From an uncultured Psychromonas sp. (GTDB lineage Bacteria > Pseudomonadota > Gammaproteobacteria > Enterobacterales > Psychromonadaceae): a DNA stretch of 64,000 bases. Both the position numbers and the translations under genes were made by a program. The stretch covers positions 97,568 through 161,567 of the forward strand of contig NZ_CANLFB010000007.1 in NCBI RefSeq assembly GCF_947489755.1, read 5' to 3'. Positions 22,759 to 34,435 of the stretch are shown here, piece by piece. The notes beneath the pieces were generated by a model. It searched no databases. It saw only the letters and a list, made by a program, of their open reading frames with translations, and was not told the origin of the DNA. Numbering within the stretch: position 1 is the stretch's first letter; each line of letters opens with the position of its first letter.

Positions 22759-22795
22759 AAAAGCCCGTTATATTGCAAAATATAACGGGCTTTTT
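22759..22795 (+). terminator. Terminator after purA
   Basis: AGCCCGTTATATT / AATATAACGGGCT around a short loop, followed by TTTTT. Confidence 0.9.
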
Positions 22796-23295
22796 GTTTA
22801 TGTTAGGCTTCATTTTATTACACTGGATAATCTTAATATTAGATAGCTGTACAAGCTCCATTTAGAATCGGTCAATCGACCAATACAACTCCAATAGGTG
22901 CTGTGTTAAAACAATCTTCCGATAACCAAACATTACGTTGATAACTTTTCTGAGTACACATCGTTAAGGTTAATGATTTATCTCCTGCGGATTTATTTTC
23001 TACCTGTTATTTTTTTGCGATGCAGTGATTGTGTTGTTTATTTTTAGTGATGATTGTTTATCGATAAATGCTCAATAAGTTTAATCTAAAAAATTAATAG
23101 ACATTGGTTTGAGATTAAGGACTTGAAATTCTAAATAAAAATACGAGTATAAGTTAAGGCGGCTTTGAGGAAGGACTGAAATTAGGCTGTTATGCGAGAA
23201 TCGTATTGAGAATTGTATTGAGAGTTCAGGTGGATTGAGATAGAAGGAAACAAAGGAAAGGGCGACTTTCTCTTTGTATCTTCTATTTTTATTGC
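22796..23295. other. Convergent intergenic region purA / ispB
   Basis: About 500 bp of A/T-rich sequence with no supported gene, RNA or repeat. No clear terminator for the leftward ispB gene is seen here. Confidence 0.5.
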
Positions 23296-24267
23296 TTAGC
23301 TTGTTCTGTTAGCTGCAATATGAGCAAGACTAATCATTGCTTCTTTGTAATCACTTTCAGGTAAGATTGAAATAGCATTAATGGCTTTATCTGCTTCTTC
23401 CATTGCACGTTTTTTAGTATATTCAAGAGCTTTAGTTTCATTCAAAGCTTGCATGATTAAATCAAAATTTTGCATGCCATTGGCTTTTTCAATCGCTTCT
23501 CTAATTAAGGCTTTCTGAGCCACTGTGCCATGCTGCATTGCATAAAGTAATGGTAAGGTAGGCTTACCCTCTGCTAAGTCATCACCGGTGTTTTTACCCA
23601 TTTCTTTCGCATCAGATGCATAATCCATTACATCATCTGTTAATTGGAATGCCGTTCCTAAATATTTACCGTAATTAAGCAAAGCGGTTTCAACTTCTGC
23701 ACTTTGTTTACCTAATACTGCAACCAGTTGTGTTGCCGCTTCAAATAATTTTGCTGTCTTAAAGTAAATAACATCCATATAGATCTTTTCAGTCGTATCT
23801 GGGTTATTACAATTCATTAGCTGTAAGACTTCACCTTCAGCGATGACATTCGTTGCACTCGCTAATACTTTCATTACTTTTAAGTTTTCAAGTTCAGTCA
23901 TCATTTCAAAAGAGCGGCTATATAAAAAGTCGCCAACTAATACACTTGCCGCATTACCAAATAAAGCGTTGGCCGTTTTTTCACCACGACGAAGGTCTGA
24001 TTCATCAACAACATCATCATGTAATAAGGTGGCAGTGTGAATGAACTCGATAATGGCTGCTAGTTTAGTGATCTCTGGGTTATAAACATTTACTGCTTGT
24101 GCAGCTAACACGGTTAGTAATGGGCGAATTCGTTTACCGCCACTGTTGATAATATAAAAGCCAAGCTGATTAATTAACGCAACATCAGAGCTTAATTGCT
24201 CAGTAATCAATTGATTAACTTGAGTCATGTTCGTTGAAGAAAGCTGCTGAATTTGTTTAATATCCAT
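23296..24267 (-). CDS. ispB: Octaprenyl diphosphate synthase
   Basis: A soluble trans-prenyltransferase that builds the polyprenyl side chain of ubiquinone and menaquinone. The 323 residues contain GGKRIRPLL, the first Asp-rich motif LLHDDVVDESD (about residues 83-93) and the second LTDDVMDYASD (about 212-222), which bind Mg2+ and the diphosphates. Chain length (C40 or other) cannot be read with certainty. It is divergent from rplU-rpmA-obgE, as in E. coli. Confidence 0.95.
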   Translation of the reverse strand: MDIKQIQQLSSTNMTQVNQLITEQLSSDVALINQLGFYIINSGGKRIRPLLTVLAAQAVNVYNPEITKLAAIIEFIHTATLLHDDVVDESDLRRGEKTANALFGNAASVLVGDFLYSRSFEMMTELENLKVMKVLASATNVIAEGEVLQLMNCNNPDTTEKIYMDVIYFKTAKLFEAATQLVAVLGKQSAEVETALLNYGKYLGTAFQLTDDVMDYASDAKEMGKNTGDDLAEGKPTLPLLYAMQHGTVAQKALIREAIEKANGMQNFDLIMQALNETKALEYTKKRAMEEADKAINAISILPESDYKEAMISLAHIAANRTS

Positions 24268-25170
24268 GCCTAAAAAGTCCCATTGGATGTCTTGAAAATA
24301 ATGTGTGTATTATTGCCGTTTATTGAACATATCTCAACACCCTAACTGCATTAACAAACGCTTAATCATCATTTAATCAATAAGTGTTAAATTAAGTTTT
24401 ATTTAGTTGATTTTTAGTATGTTATTTTGTTCATTTTTATTGTTTTTTTTGCTCTTTTTTACTTTTACTGTGAATTCTAAAATAAAACTACGGTTTAACA
24501 GTGTTAATAGTTTATGTTGAATAAAATTTAAAAAATGATTAACAATAAAATAAGAGAGGTGATTTTTGATTATGGCTAGCTTTTCTTAGGCTTGAATGGT
24601 TGTTAGTAAGCCATTTAATAGATAACCTCAGTTATGGATAAGAAAAACGATACAACACGGATATTTCTGCGTGTTTGTGGGGGAATTATCTCTCAATAAC
24701 CCGTTATTGCTTCAATAATTTTCCTTAAACTCCACAAAACTAACGGCCTGTATAGCTGGGGGATATAACTTTTTGATGTTAAATGTAATTCCGCTTTCGT
24801 CAATCAGTAAACTAGCGAGGTTATTCATTACTTTAACTGTGCTGTATTAATAACTGTTAACCATTATTATAAATATTTTTTTACAACTAAATACAGATTT
24901 TTTTGTTTTGTTTTCGGTTATTAAATACACTAAAAAATGTTATTTATAAGCTTTGATATCACGATTTCTATGGCATTGATTTACAGTGCTTTTTATTGAA
25001 GCTTTAGGATTAAAAGATAAAGCAGTAAACTAATTGCAATTTTTTAACCAAAACTCGTTGCCAAAGTAAGAATGTCTCTGTAGAATCCGCGTCCATTGTG
25101 ATTAATTAGTGCGCTCTCGATGTTATGTTTGAAATAAAACAACACGAGATGCCTGAACGGAGTAAGAAAC
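24268..25170. other. Long divergent intergenic region ispB / rplU
   Basis: About 900 bp with very high A/T content (T-runs around 24440-24460). No open frame, tRNA or repeat is supported. The only clear element is the rplU promoter near the right end. Its length is unusual for this pair and may hold further promoters or a small RNA that cannot be seen by eye. Confidence 0.45.
25058..25086 (+). promoter_or_regulatory. Sigma-70 promoter of rplU-rpmA
   Basis: TTGCCA (25058-25063) and TAGAAT (25081-25086) are separated by exactly 17 bp; transcription would begin about 80 bp upstream of the rplU ATG, leaving a structured leader typical of ribosomal protein operons. Confidence 0.75.
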
Positions 25171-25482
25171 ATGTACGCTGTTATCCAGAGTGGTGGCAAG
25201 CAACACCGTGTTGCTGTTGAACAAACTCTTCGTTTGGAAAAACTTGATGTTGAAGCTGGTGCAACTGTAGAATTTGATAAAGTTCTATTAGTAGCAAGTG
25301 CTGAAGATGTTAAAGTTGGTGTTCCATACGTTGAAGGTAGTAAAGTTACTGCAGAAGTAGTAGCTCACGGTCGTGGCAAGAAAGTTAAAATTGTTAAGTT
25401 CCGTCGTCGTAAACATTCTCGTAAGCAAGCTGGTCACCGCCAGTGGTTTACAGAAATTAAAATTACTGCGATTAACGCTTAA
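25171..25482 (+). CDS. rplU: 50S ribosomal protein L21
   Basis: A 103-residue 23S rRNA-binding protein. [14 protein letters not shown], the VLLV segment and the C-terminal [22 protein letters not shown] are the family signature, and length equals that of E. coli. The first gene of the L21-L27 pair, 16 bp before rpmA, with its own promoter upstream. Confidence 0.98.
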   Translation: MYAVIQSGGKQHRVAVEQTLRLEKLDVEAGATVEFDKVLLVASAEDVKVGVPYVEGSKVTAEVVAHGRGKKVKIVKFRRRKHSRKQAGHRQWFTEIKITAINA

Positions 25483-25498
25483 TTAGGAGTTATTAAAA

Positions 25499-25756
25499 AT
25501 GGCACATAAAAAAGCTGGTGGTAGTACTAATAACGGTCGTGACTCAGAAAGTAAACGCTTAGGTGTTAAACGTTTTGGTGGCGAATCTGTTTTAGCTGGT
25601 AACATTTTAGTTCGTCAACGTGGTACTAAATTCCACGCTGGTCTAAATGTTGGCTTAGGTAAAGACCACACACTATTCGCTAAAGCGACTGGTACTGTTA
25701 AATTCGAAAAGAAAGGCATGCCTTTACGCTCATTCGTGAGCATTGTTGCTGAATAG
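25499..25756 (+). CDS. rpmA: 50S ribosomal protein L27
   Basis: An 85-residue protein whose N-terminal tail reaches the peptidyl transferase centre. [20 protein letters not shown] and [10 protein letters not shown] are diagnostic. AHKKAGG directly after Met shows the unprocessed type without the cleaved extension seen in Firmicutes. A terminator follows before obgE. Confidence 0.98.
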   Translation: MAHKKAGGSTNNGRDSESKRLGVKRFGGESVLAGNILVRQRGTKFHAGLNVGLGKDHTLFAKATGTVKFEKKGMPLRSFVSIVAE

Positions 25757-25775
25757 TTTTTTCGAAGCAAATTTT

Positions 25776-25806
25776 AAAAAGCCTCGCAAATGCGAGGTTT
25801 TTTTTT
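25776..25806 (+). terminator. Terminator between rpmA and obgE
   Basis: CCTCGCA / TGCGAGG with a 2-base loop flanked by an A run and nine T residues. Confidence 0.88.
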
Positions 25807-25883
25807 GTCTATCTATTTCTATTGAAAATAAAAAATGTGATCTATGATCAATAGAAATGGGTATAATCATCGCTACTGAGTAG

Positions 25884-27074
<1,191 letters not shown>

Positions 27075-27108
27075 TCCTTTCTAATATCTATCATTTATCT
27101 TTATTGAG

Positions 27109-27140
27109 AAGCCATTTAGTGAAAACTAAATGGCTTTTTT
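27109..27140 (+). terminator. Terminator after obgE
   Basis: AAGCCATTTAGT / ACTAAATGGCTT with a GAAA loop, followed by TTTT. Confidence 0.9.
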
Positions 27141-27307
27141 GTTATTAATTTTTGAATATTATGTTATTAATACGATCTTTTTTATGGAAGTCATTTCAGC
27201 AAATAGTGATCTATTGTATTAGCTAACCTAATTGTTGTTAAATGATTTTTAAGAACGTTATTTATCGAACCATTAGTCACGAGTAAATCGGCATATTAGG
27301 AATTAAC

Positions 27308-28171
27308 ATGTCACTAGAAAACCTAGAACTAACCAGTACGTCAGCAGTAAAAACTTCATTTTTTCAATCTTTTACTGATTGGACGCAGGATCATAATGAG
27401 TTGATATTAAGCTATATTGCTAACTTTGTTGTGGCGATATTAATCGTTGTTGTCGGTTTATATATTGCGCGAATATTATCTGAGCTTCTATCTCGTTTAT
27501 TAACTAAAAAGAAGATTGATAAAACCATTGTCGACTTCCTGTCAGCGATCGCTCGTTATACCTTGATTGCAATGACTCTTGTTGCAGGAGGAGGGCATTT
27601 GGGTATTCAAACTGCTTCATTTGTCGCTATTATTGCAGCAGCGGGTCTTGCGATTGGTTTAGCGTTAAAAGGTGCTTTATCAAACTTTGCTGCTGGCATT
27701 TTATTGGTTACATTACGCCCTTTTAAAATAGGCAATTTTATTGAAGCTGCTGGAACATCGGGCACGGTTGAATCAATTCAAATATTTCACTGCATACTCA
27801 GAACGGGTGATAATAAACATATTGTTGTCCCCAATGCTGCTATTTTAAAAGGCAATATAGTGAATGTGTCACGTAAGCCGATACGCCGTATTGACCTTAT
27901 TATACGAGTCAGTTATCAGTCTAATTTGAAACATGTTAAACAAGTTTTAGAAGCCGCAGTGCTAGCGAATGATAAGGTGTTAACTGAGCCTGGAATACAA
28001 ATAGCGGTATCTGAATTAGCTCATTCAAGTGTTAATGTTGTGGTTCGACCTTGGGTTAAATCAGGTGATTATTGGTCTGTGCGATTCGCGCTAACTGAAA
28101 GTATTAAAAATGCGTTAGACAGTGAAAAGATTAAAATACCTTATCCTCAAATGGATGTGCATCGTAAATAA
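27308..28171 (+). CDS. mscS: Small-conductance mechanosensitive channel MscS
   Basis: An inner membrane tension-gated channel that protects against hypo-osmotic shock. The 287 residues match E. coli MscS (286): three membrane helices (about residues 35-55, 72-92 and 100-125), the Gly/Ala-rich pore helix GLAIGLALKGALSNFAAG, the conserved TLRPFKIGNFIE start of the cytoplasmic beta domain and the vestibule to the C-terminus. It stands alone with an ATG preceded by AGGAA. Confidence 0.93.
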   Translation: MSLENLELTSTSAVKTSFFQSFTDWTQDHNELILSYIANFVVAILIVVVGLYIARILSELLSRLLTKKKIDKTIVDFLSAIARYTLIAMTLVAGGGHLGIQTASFVAIIAAAGLAIGLALKGALSNFAAGILLVTLRPFKIGNFIEAAGTSGTVESIQIFHCILRTGDNKHIVVPNAAILKGNIVNVSRKPIRRIDLIIRVSYQSNLKHVKQVLEAAVLANDKVLTEPGIQIAVSELAHSSVNVVVRPWVKSGDYWSVRFALTESIKNALDSEKIKIPYPQMDVHRK

Positions 28172-28579
28172 AGGTTTATAACCAGTAAACCTGAATACAA
28201 TAACCTTCCAATCTCTTATGCAATCAGAGGTAATAAGTTGGCATAAGGAAGGGGAGGTTTAACGTATTAAAAATCATCTATTTTATCTGTTTGTCACACT
28301 CATTAGTAGGGCATCAATATATGATAATATTTTCGAATACGCCTAATTGAACAGATTATTTTTTAGCGTTTAATAACGGTTACTTAATAATAAAATGTGT
28401 AATATCACTTACTAGAATGGATATATTTTATTGCTTATACTGAACTTTTTTCGTTAATGTTGTTTTATTGGCTCTACTTATCAATTGTTTAGTTGTTGCA
28501 ACTGGTTTAGCTTTTAGTCTTTTATGAGTATCATCAGTTGCTATTCTCTTAATGTCTTCGTTTTACCCTAAGGATTTAT
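28172..28579. other. Intergenic region between two MscS-family genes, with an imperfect inverted repeat
   Basis: A 408-bp stretch without a gene. An imperfect inverted repeat spans 28203-28258 (left arm ACCTTCCAATCTCTTATGC, right arm GCATAAGGAAGGGGAGGT). There is no T tract, so it is not a standard terminator; it may be an mRNA end structure of mscS. Confidence 0.4.
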
Positions 28580-29689
28580 ATGTTCGAACAAGCTGAACTT
28601 TATGTAACAGACTGGCTGCTTACATTAAATATTGGAAACTGGGTGGCTAATTTTGCCCTGATGCTCTGTATCACTCTTCTCTTGCAATTAGTTTGGCGTT
28701 ATTTTGCAAGAAGAGCTGAACAGATGATCGCTAAAACGTTGAATAGTTGGGACGATATTGTTTTTTATGCAGTTAACAAACCCATTAATTGGGTCATTGT
28801 ATTGATGGGAACATCGATGTCATTGAGGGTAATTGCAGAAAGTGAAGATTTTGCTATCTCTGATTATTTACCAGCGGTTCAAAAAGTGGCTATTTTATTT
28901 TTGATTGGTTGGGTATTTTGGCGCTTAGTTTATAAAGCAGAACATACTTATATTGCTGACGATGCAAAAGATACAACGACAGTGACTGCATTATCTAAAT
29001 TAGCAAAACTGTCCATTATTACCATTATTACCTTATCAATTATCCAAACATTAGGTGTCAGTATCTCTGGTGTACTTGCGTTCGGTGGTATGGGGGGATT
29101 GATTGTTGGTATGGCCGCTAAAGATTTATTATCGAATCTATTTGGTGCAACCATGGTTTATATGGATAAACCTTTTAAGGTGGGCGATTGGATCCGTAGC
29201 CCTGATAAATCAATCGAAGGAACTGTAGAGGAAATTGGCTGGCGTGTAACACGTATTCGTACTTTTGATAAACGCCCTATTTATGTACCAAACAGTTTGT
29301 TTACAACGATTGTGGTAGAGAATCCATCGCGTATGACGAATCGACGTATCAAAGAAGACTTTGGCTTGCGTTATAAAGATATTCAACAAGTTCAGCATAT
29401 TATAAAAGCGGTTAGGGAGATGTTACAAAATCATCCTGACATTGATCAATCACAGACTTTAATTGTTAACTTTGATTTATTTAATAATTCATCTTTAGAC
29501 TTCTTTATCTATACTTTTACTAAAACGACTAACTGGATCTTATTTCATGAAGTGAAGCAGGATGTTTTATTAAAAGTAGCTGATATAGTGATTGAACATG
29601 GTGCTGAGTTCGCATTCCCTACTCGCCAATTGCACATGGATAAAGATGACCACAGAAACTTATTAGAAAGCTCTGATAGCATTAAATAA
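28580..29689 (+). CDS. Mechanosensitive ion channel family protein (YnaI/YbdG-like, MscS superfamily)
   Basis: A 369-residue MscS-superfamily channel, larger than MscS. Four or five hydrophobic helices fill the first 190 residues. The MscS core then appears as [24 protein letters not shown] (pore helix, in two blocks) and [39 protein letters not shown]. The latter aspartate/arginine pattern is typical of YnaI/YbdG-type low-conductance channels rather than MscS itself. The two channel genes are only 408 bp apart but have separate leaders. Exact conductance class cannot be read from sequence. Confidence 0.85.
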   Translation: MFEQAELYVTDWLLTLNIGNWVANFALMLCITLLLQLVWRYFARRAEQMIAKTLNSWDDIVFYAVNKPINWVIVLMGTSMSLRVIAESEDFAISDYLPAVQKVAILFLIGWVFWRLVYKAEHTYIADDAKDTTTVTALSKLAKLSIITIITLSIIQTLGVSISGVLAFGGMGGLIVGMAAKDLLSNLFGATMVYMDKPFKVGDWIRSPDKSIEGTVEEIGWRVTRIRTFDKRPIYVPNSLFTTIVVENPSRMTNRRIKEDFGLRYKDIQQVQHIIKAVREMLQNHPDIDQSQTLIVNFDLFNNSSLDFFIYTFTKTTNWILFHEVKQDVLLKVADIVIEHGAEFAFPTRQLHMDKDDHRNLLESSDSIK

Positions 29690-29735
29690 CAAATAATCAG
29701 TACAAACTTAGTTTTAACCTTAGCGTTAATCTTTT

Positions 29736-29765
29736 AAAAAAGGCTTATCATTGATAGGCCTTTTT
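29736..29765 (+). terminator. Terminator after the second channel gene
   Basis: AAAAAGGC-T-TATCA / TGATA-G-GCCTTTTT stem with a single internal mismatch and a T run, about 45 bp past the stop. Confidence 0.75.
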
Positions 29766-29916
29766 ATTGACTAAGTGAAGGTGTTATCGATAGTTAAGTT
29801 AATTCAGTCTACTTGCCATTTCTAACCCGTTACTTTTAAACACTTATTTTAACCAACTACTTTTAACGTTATTGTACTTATTAATTCCTTAGTAAATACT
29901 TAAAATGAGTCACACT

Positions 29917-32694
29917 TTAAGATAAATAAGACTGTGCTTCTTTTTCTACATTATCTAGCTCATCTAACAGTTCCAACAATTCAGGCTCTAACTGATCAGG
30001 AGTTACTGCATTTTTTATCTCTTTTTCAATTAAACCCGCGATATTTTTTAATTTAGGCACGCCGCTATAACTACAGCCCCCGTGAAACTTATGGATCTTT
30101 TGTGCAAATTGCTCTGGATCTGAATGACCGTTAATAGCATTGTTGGCGATGTCACGAATATCATCAAACTCTTCCAATAGCATACTCAGCATTTCTTTCG
30201 CTAAGTCGCTCTTGCCTGCTGATTGTTGTAATGCCAGATCCCAGTCAAAAGATTTCTTTACGATGGCGGGGATTTTTTTATGAGGAAGCTTCGCTATTTC
30301 TTCTTGAGGTCCTGTCTCCATAATTTGTGCATTAGGTGCCCATTTATCAATAATGGCTTGTAATGCTAATTCATCAATCGGTTTTGCTAAACAATCATCC
30401 ATACCTTTTTGCAGGAACTGCTCTTTTTCACCAGGTAATACGTGTGCTGTTACCGCAATGATAGGGCTTTCTTCATTAAGGGAATCTTTTTTGATTTGAG
30501 CACAAGCACTGACGCCATCTAAAATAGGCATTTGTATATCCATAAAGATAATATCAAATGGCGTATTTTTTGCGTGTTCTACGGCTTCTTTGCCGTTTTT
30601 ACAGGTGGTTACCCGGTGAACCCTATCGGTTAACATGGCAGAGATAAGTTTTAAGTTTGCTCTATTATCATCGACAGCCATAACATTAATATCTTTGCGT
30701 TGTATCGGCATTGATATTTGTAATCTTGTCGGTGTTGTCTCATTAGAGACTAAGGCATTGGCAAAGTTTTTATGGTTAACTGGCTTGTTTAAACAATGAG
30801 TAATACCCGTTTCCATTAATTGTTCATACACACTTGGATCGCTGCAGTTAAGCAATACAATGATATTATCTGTGTATTCTTTTGCTTCTTCTATATGGGC
30901 TAGCAGTGGAGTGATATTAGTATTATTACTATGTCCAATGACAATACTGTCATAACGTTTACTCAGTGCTTTTTGCCATTGAATATCAGTTTCAGTAATC
31001 GTGGCATTAGTTTTCCATTGAGTTAGCAATTGAGAGCAAGCACGTACAGCATATTCATTTGACTCGTAAGCCAAGACGCTACGGTTAGATAACCTTTCTA
31101 ACGGAAGTGAAGCGAGTGGTACGCGAGTACATCTTTCAATGGCGATCGTAAACCAGAAAGTAGACCCTGCATTAGGGGTAGAGATTAAGTCAATACTACC
31201 TTTCATTTCATTGACTAGTTTTTGCGTGATAACGAGGCCTAAACCAGTACCGCCATACTGACGAGTGATACTGCTATCTGCTTGTCCAAAGGCTTTAAAT
31301 AATTGCTCTTGTTGTACTTCTGAGATGCCAATACCTGTATCTGAGATAATGAATTTAAGATTGATGCTTTTATCGGTATCCTTTTCTTGTTCAGTACGTT
31401 GTATCTTAACTTCTATATTACCTTGCTCAGTAAATTTTATCGCATTACCTACTAAGTTAGTTAATATCTGCTGTAGGCGCATCGCATCACCAATTAATTC
31501 TTGTGGCACATCTTCATCAACCATTAAACTTAATTCAATATTTTTCTCGTGTGCACTGTGCGCTAATAAATGCATTGTTTCATCAATCGATTCACGGATT
31601 TCGAAAGGAATATGTTCAAGATCTAATTTACCGGCTTCTAGCTTAGAAAAGTCGAGAATATCATTAATGATGTTTAGTAGATTACCCGCGGAACGCTCAA
31701 TCGTTTGTAAATAATCCATTTGGTTATTGGTCATTTGTGTTTTTAATAACTGTCTTGCAAAACCAATTACACCATTTAATGGCGTACGTAATTCATGACT
31801 CATATTTGCTAAGAATTCAGACTTAACAGAAGCTGCTTGTTGCGCTTCTTTACGCGTAATGTCTAACTCAATGTTTTGTACTTCCATTTGATCAAGCGTT
31901 TCACGTAATTCACTGGTCGCTAAATCAATACTTTCTTGCATCTCTTCATGGTGTTTCGACATCGCTAATGCCATTTCATTAATACCATGCTGCAGTAAAC
32001 CTATTTCACCCGTGTATTCACCCTCAACACGAGAGTTCAATCGACCTAAACTGATCTTTTCAACGACCGATGCCATGTCTGAAATAGGTGCTGTAATACG
32101 TTTAGCATGTTTAAAGGCCAAATATAAACTGCCTATAATACCTAACAACACCACTAATAAGGAAAAGGCGGCATCACGATAAAGTAGTAGCTCAATCTGA
32201 TCTCTATTTATTTCAAGCGCAACATAACCGACCACTTTTCGGGGTTGGTCGAAGGTTAGTTGATACTCTAAAAAGTTTGTTTCATCAATAATTGGGCTAT
32301 GGATGATAATACTGTCATCTAAAGTTGTGATTTGTGGCAAGTCGGGTATTGGTTGGTCTTTATCTAAACGCAACTTTTGATAGTCACGATGATAATTACT
32401 AATAACAAATAATTGATTATCAGCTGTAAAAATAGCGATACTTTTGATCATTGGGCTATTTTTTCGATGTGTTGTACCAATCAATCGGCGCAGAATTGTT
32501 CTGGTTTCATCCTGCATACCGTATTCACTGGCAATAGATAGCGCATCTGCAATATTTAATGCGCGATCAATTAAAAATTCATCGGCTTGTTGAAAACGAT
32601 GAAATGAAAAGTAACCTGCTAAAATCCCACCGATAAGGACAGTCGGTAGAACAGTGTAGGCAATAACTTGTGCGCGTAGGCCGTATTTAGTCAT
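29917..32694 (-). CDS. barA: Hybrid sensor histidine kinase BarA
   Basis: The sensor of the BarA-UvrY (GacS-GacA) pathway that drives CsrB-type small RNAs and carbon metabolism. The 925 residues show two membrane helices (about 11-28 and 172-193) around a periplasmic domain, HAMP (about 195-247), HisKA with H300 in SHELRTPLNG, HATPase with GTGLGL, a degenerate receiver (about 545-660), a true receiver with phospho-acceptor D719 in FMDIQMP, and an HPt domain with H871 in IHKFHGGC. All phosphorelay residues are present. It is divergent from rlmD, the arrangement found in E. coli and Vibrio. Confidence 0.95.
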   Translation of the reverse strand: MTKYGLRAQVIAYTVLPTVLIGGILAGYFSFHRFQQADEFLIDRALNIADALSIASEYGMQDETRTILRRLIGTTHRKNSPMIKSIAIFTADNQLFVISNYHRDYQKLRLDKDQPIPDLPQITTLDDSIIIHSPIIDETNFLEYQLTFDQPRKVVGYVALEINRDQIELLLYRDAAFSLLVVLLGIIGSLYLAFKHAKRITAPISDMASVVEKISLGRLNSRVEGEYTGEIGLLQHGINEMALAMSKHHEEMQESIDLATSELRETLDQMEVQNIELDITRKEAQQAASVKSEFLANMSHELRTPLNGVIGFARQLLKTQMTNNQMDYLQTIERSAGNLLNIINDILDFSKLEAGKLDLEHIPFEIRESIDETMHLLAHSAHEKNIELSLMVDEDVPQELIGDAMRLQQILTNLVGNAIKFTEQGNIEVKIQRTEQEKDTDKSINLKFIISDTGIGISEVQQEQLFKAFGQADSSITRQYGGTGLGLVITQKLVNEMKGSIDLISTPNAGSTFWFTIAIERCTRVPLASLPLERLSNRSVLAYESNEYAVRACSQLLTQWKTNATITETDIQWQKALSKRYDSIVIGHSNNTNITPLLAHIEEAKEYTDNIIVLLNCSDPSVYEQLMETGITHCLNKPVNHKNFANALVSNETTPTRLQISMPIQRKDINVMAVDDNRANLKLISAMLTDRVHRVTTCKNGKEAVEHAKNTPFDIIFMDIQMPILDGVSACAQIKKDSLNEESPIIAVTAHVLPGEKEQFLQKGMDDCLAKPIDELALQAIIDKWAPNAQIMETGPQEEIAKLPHKKIPAIVKKSFDWDLALQQSAGKSDLAKEMLSMLLEEFDDIRDIANNAINGHSDPEQFAQKIHKFHGGCSYSGVPKLKNIAGLIEKEIKNAVTPDQLEPELLELLDELDNVEKEAQSYLS

Positions 32695-32809
32695 AAGGTA
32701 AAATCTAATTTCAATGGAGTAATGAATGCTTGTATTTTTTGTGTGACAATAGCGTTCCGATAAACGTAATTGCTATCATGGCATAGCTTACTTCACCTGT
32801 GAAATATTT

Positions 32810-34147
32810 ATGGCCCAGTTCTTCAAAACATCGCGTACAAATAAGCAAAATAACAACATAATCAAGCATTGCCAGATTGATAAGCTCGATCATCAAGGCA
32901 GAGGGATGTTATTCCATCAAAATAAGCCGATGTTCGTCGAAGGTGGTTTAGTTGGTGAAATTGTTGACGTTTCTATCGATGAAGATAAAAAACGTTATAA
33001 AAAAGCCAGTATTCTAAAAATACAGCAAAAGAGTGATCTGCGTATTGAGCCACATTGCGAACATTATCAAGAATGTGGTGGTTGCCATTTACAGCATGTT
33101 GAACAAGCGACTCAGATTGATATAAAAAAAACGGGTCTGATGACGTTGTTTGAACGTTTCGCAAAACATAAACCAACACAATTACAAGCAACATTAAAAT
33201 CTGATGCCTGGGCTTATCGCCGTTGTGCTCGTTTTGGTGTGATGTACGATAAAAAAACCAAGAAAGTACAAATGGGCTTTCGTCGTTCAGGCAGTAATGA
33301 ACTCATTAATCAACAAAAATGCCCTGTATTAAAGCCTGCATTATCACAATTAATTTTGCCTCTTAAAGCGTTGTTAAATCAACTGCAAGGCAAAATGGCA
33401 TTAGGCCACATTGAGTTGGTTGAAGCGGATAATACGGTTGCCGTGTTATTACGCCATTTAAAACCATTGTCAGATCAAGATATTGCATTAATCATTGCCT
33501 TTTCTGAAGAACATCAATTACATTTTTATGCGCAAAGCAGCCCGACTGATATTCAATGTTTAACAGAACAACATAAGTTGACCTATTCGTTAGCAGAACA
33601 AGATTGTGAGTTTGAGTTTAATATCGATGATTTCTTACAAGTAAATGCAGATATTAATAAAAAAATGGTTAAACAAGCGATTAATTGGCTTGAATTAAAA
33701 AATACGGATCATGTCTTAGATTTGTTTTGTGGGTTAGGCAATTTCACCTTGCCGATTGCTAAAAATGTTGCACAAGTTGTTGCGGTTGAAGGCATTCAAA
33801 AAATGGTCGACCGTGGTGCACAGAATGCCCTGCATTGTCATTTAACTAATGTTGCCTTTTATCAAGCAGACTTAAGCGACTTGAATGAATTAAAAGCAGA
33901 GTGGGCACAACAACGTTACGATAAAATATTACTAGATCCTGCTAGAGCGGGGGCTGCCGAGTGTATGGCGTTTGTCGCCAATAAAAAACCAAGCCATATT
34001 GTTTATGTTTCATGTGATCCGGTGACATTAGCAAGAGATAGTGCATTACTATTAGAGCAAGGTTACACATTAGCTAAATTAGGTTTGATTGACATGTTCC
34101 CACAAACTGCACATATGGAGTCAATGGCATTATTTACTAAAAAATAA
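32810..34147 (+). CDS. rlmD: 23S rRNA (uracil-1939-C5)-methyltransferase RlmD
   Basis: Methylates U1939 of 23S rRNA with S-adenosylmethionine. The 445-residue protein has an N-terminal TRAM domain, [4Fe-4S] cysteines C83, C89 and C92 plus a fourth in QQKCPVL, the SAM motif VLDLFCGLGNFTLP, the DPARAG motif and catalytic Cys402 in VSCDPVTLARD. The barA-rlmD-relA arrangement is conserved in gammaproteobacteria. A perfect stem follows its stop, so relA is probably transcribed separately. Confidence 0.96.
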   Translation: MAQFFKTSRTNKQNNNIIKHCQIDKLDHQGRGMLFHQNKPMFVEGGLVGEIVDVSIDEDKKRYKKASILKIQQKSDLRIEPHCEHYQECGGCHLQHVEQATQIDIKKTGLMTLFERFAKHKPTQLQATLKSDAWAYRRCARFGVMYDKKTKKVQMGFRRSGSNELINQQKCPVLKPALSQLILPLKALLNQLQGKMALGHIELVEADNTVAVLLRHLKPLSDQDIALIIAFSEEHQLHFYAQSSPTDIQCLTEQHKLTYSLAEQDCEFEFNIDDFLQVNADINKKMVKQAINWLELKNTDHVLDLFCGLGNFTLPIAKNVAQVVAVEGIQKMVDRGAQNALHCHLTNVAFYQADLSDLNELKAEWAQQRYDKILLDPARAGAAECMAFVANKKPSHIVYVSCDPVTLARDSALLLEQGYTLAKLGLIDMFPQTAHMESMALFTKK

Positions 34148-34161
34148 TCTACGTTTAAAAC

Positions 34162-34195
34162 GCCATTGTCACAATAATAAATAGACAATGGCTTT
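34162..34195 (+). terminator. Stem-loop after rlmD
   Basis: A perfect 9-bp stem GCCATTGTC / GACAATGGC with a 13-base loop, followed by only TTTAT. It is a probable but weak terminator. Confidence 0.5.
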
Positions 34196-34435
34196 ATAAG
34201 TTAATAATTTTAAGTATTATTAGTTTTTTGATTAAATGATTTTTAGTTGGCGATTCAAATATAAATTAATGGGAAGCCTCTATAAAATAGAATCGCTTCA
34301 TGTGAATTAAATCAAAAGGGATAGCGTCTATATTTATCCTTTTTAAAGGTGATGACTCGATATTTAAACATCATGCTATAAGCGTTAATTTTTACTTCCA
34401 ACTTAAATATTCAGCTACTTTTTTTGGAGAGTTAG

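Noticed and set aside
24268..25170. Possible small gene in the long ispB-rplU gap
   Set aside because: All frames are short and A/T-driven; no start signal or protein resemblance.
29917..32694. Degenerate receiver in BarA as a novel fusion
   Set aside because: A pseudo-receiver before the true receiver is already a feature of the BarA/GacS family.
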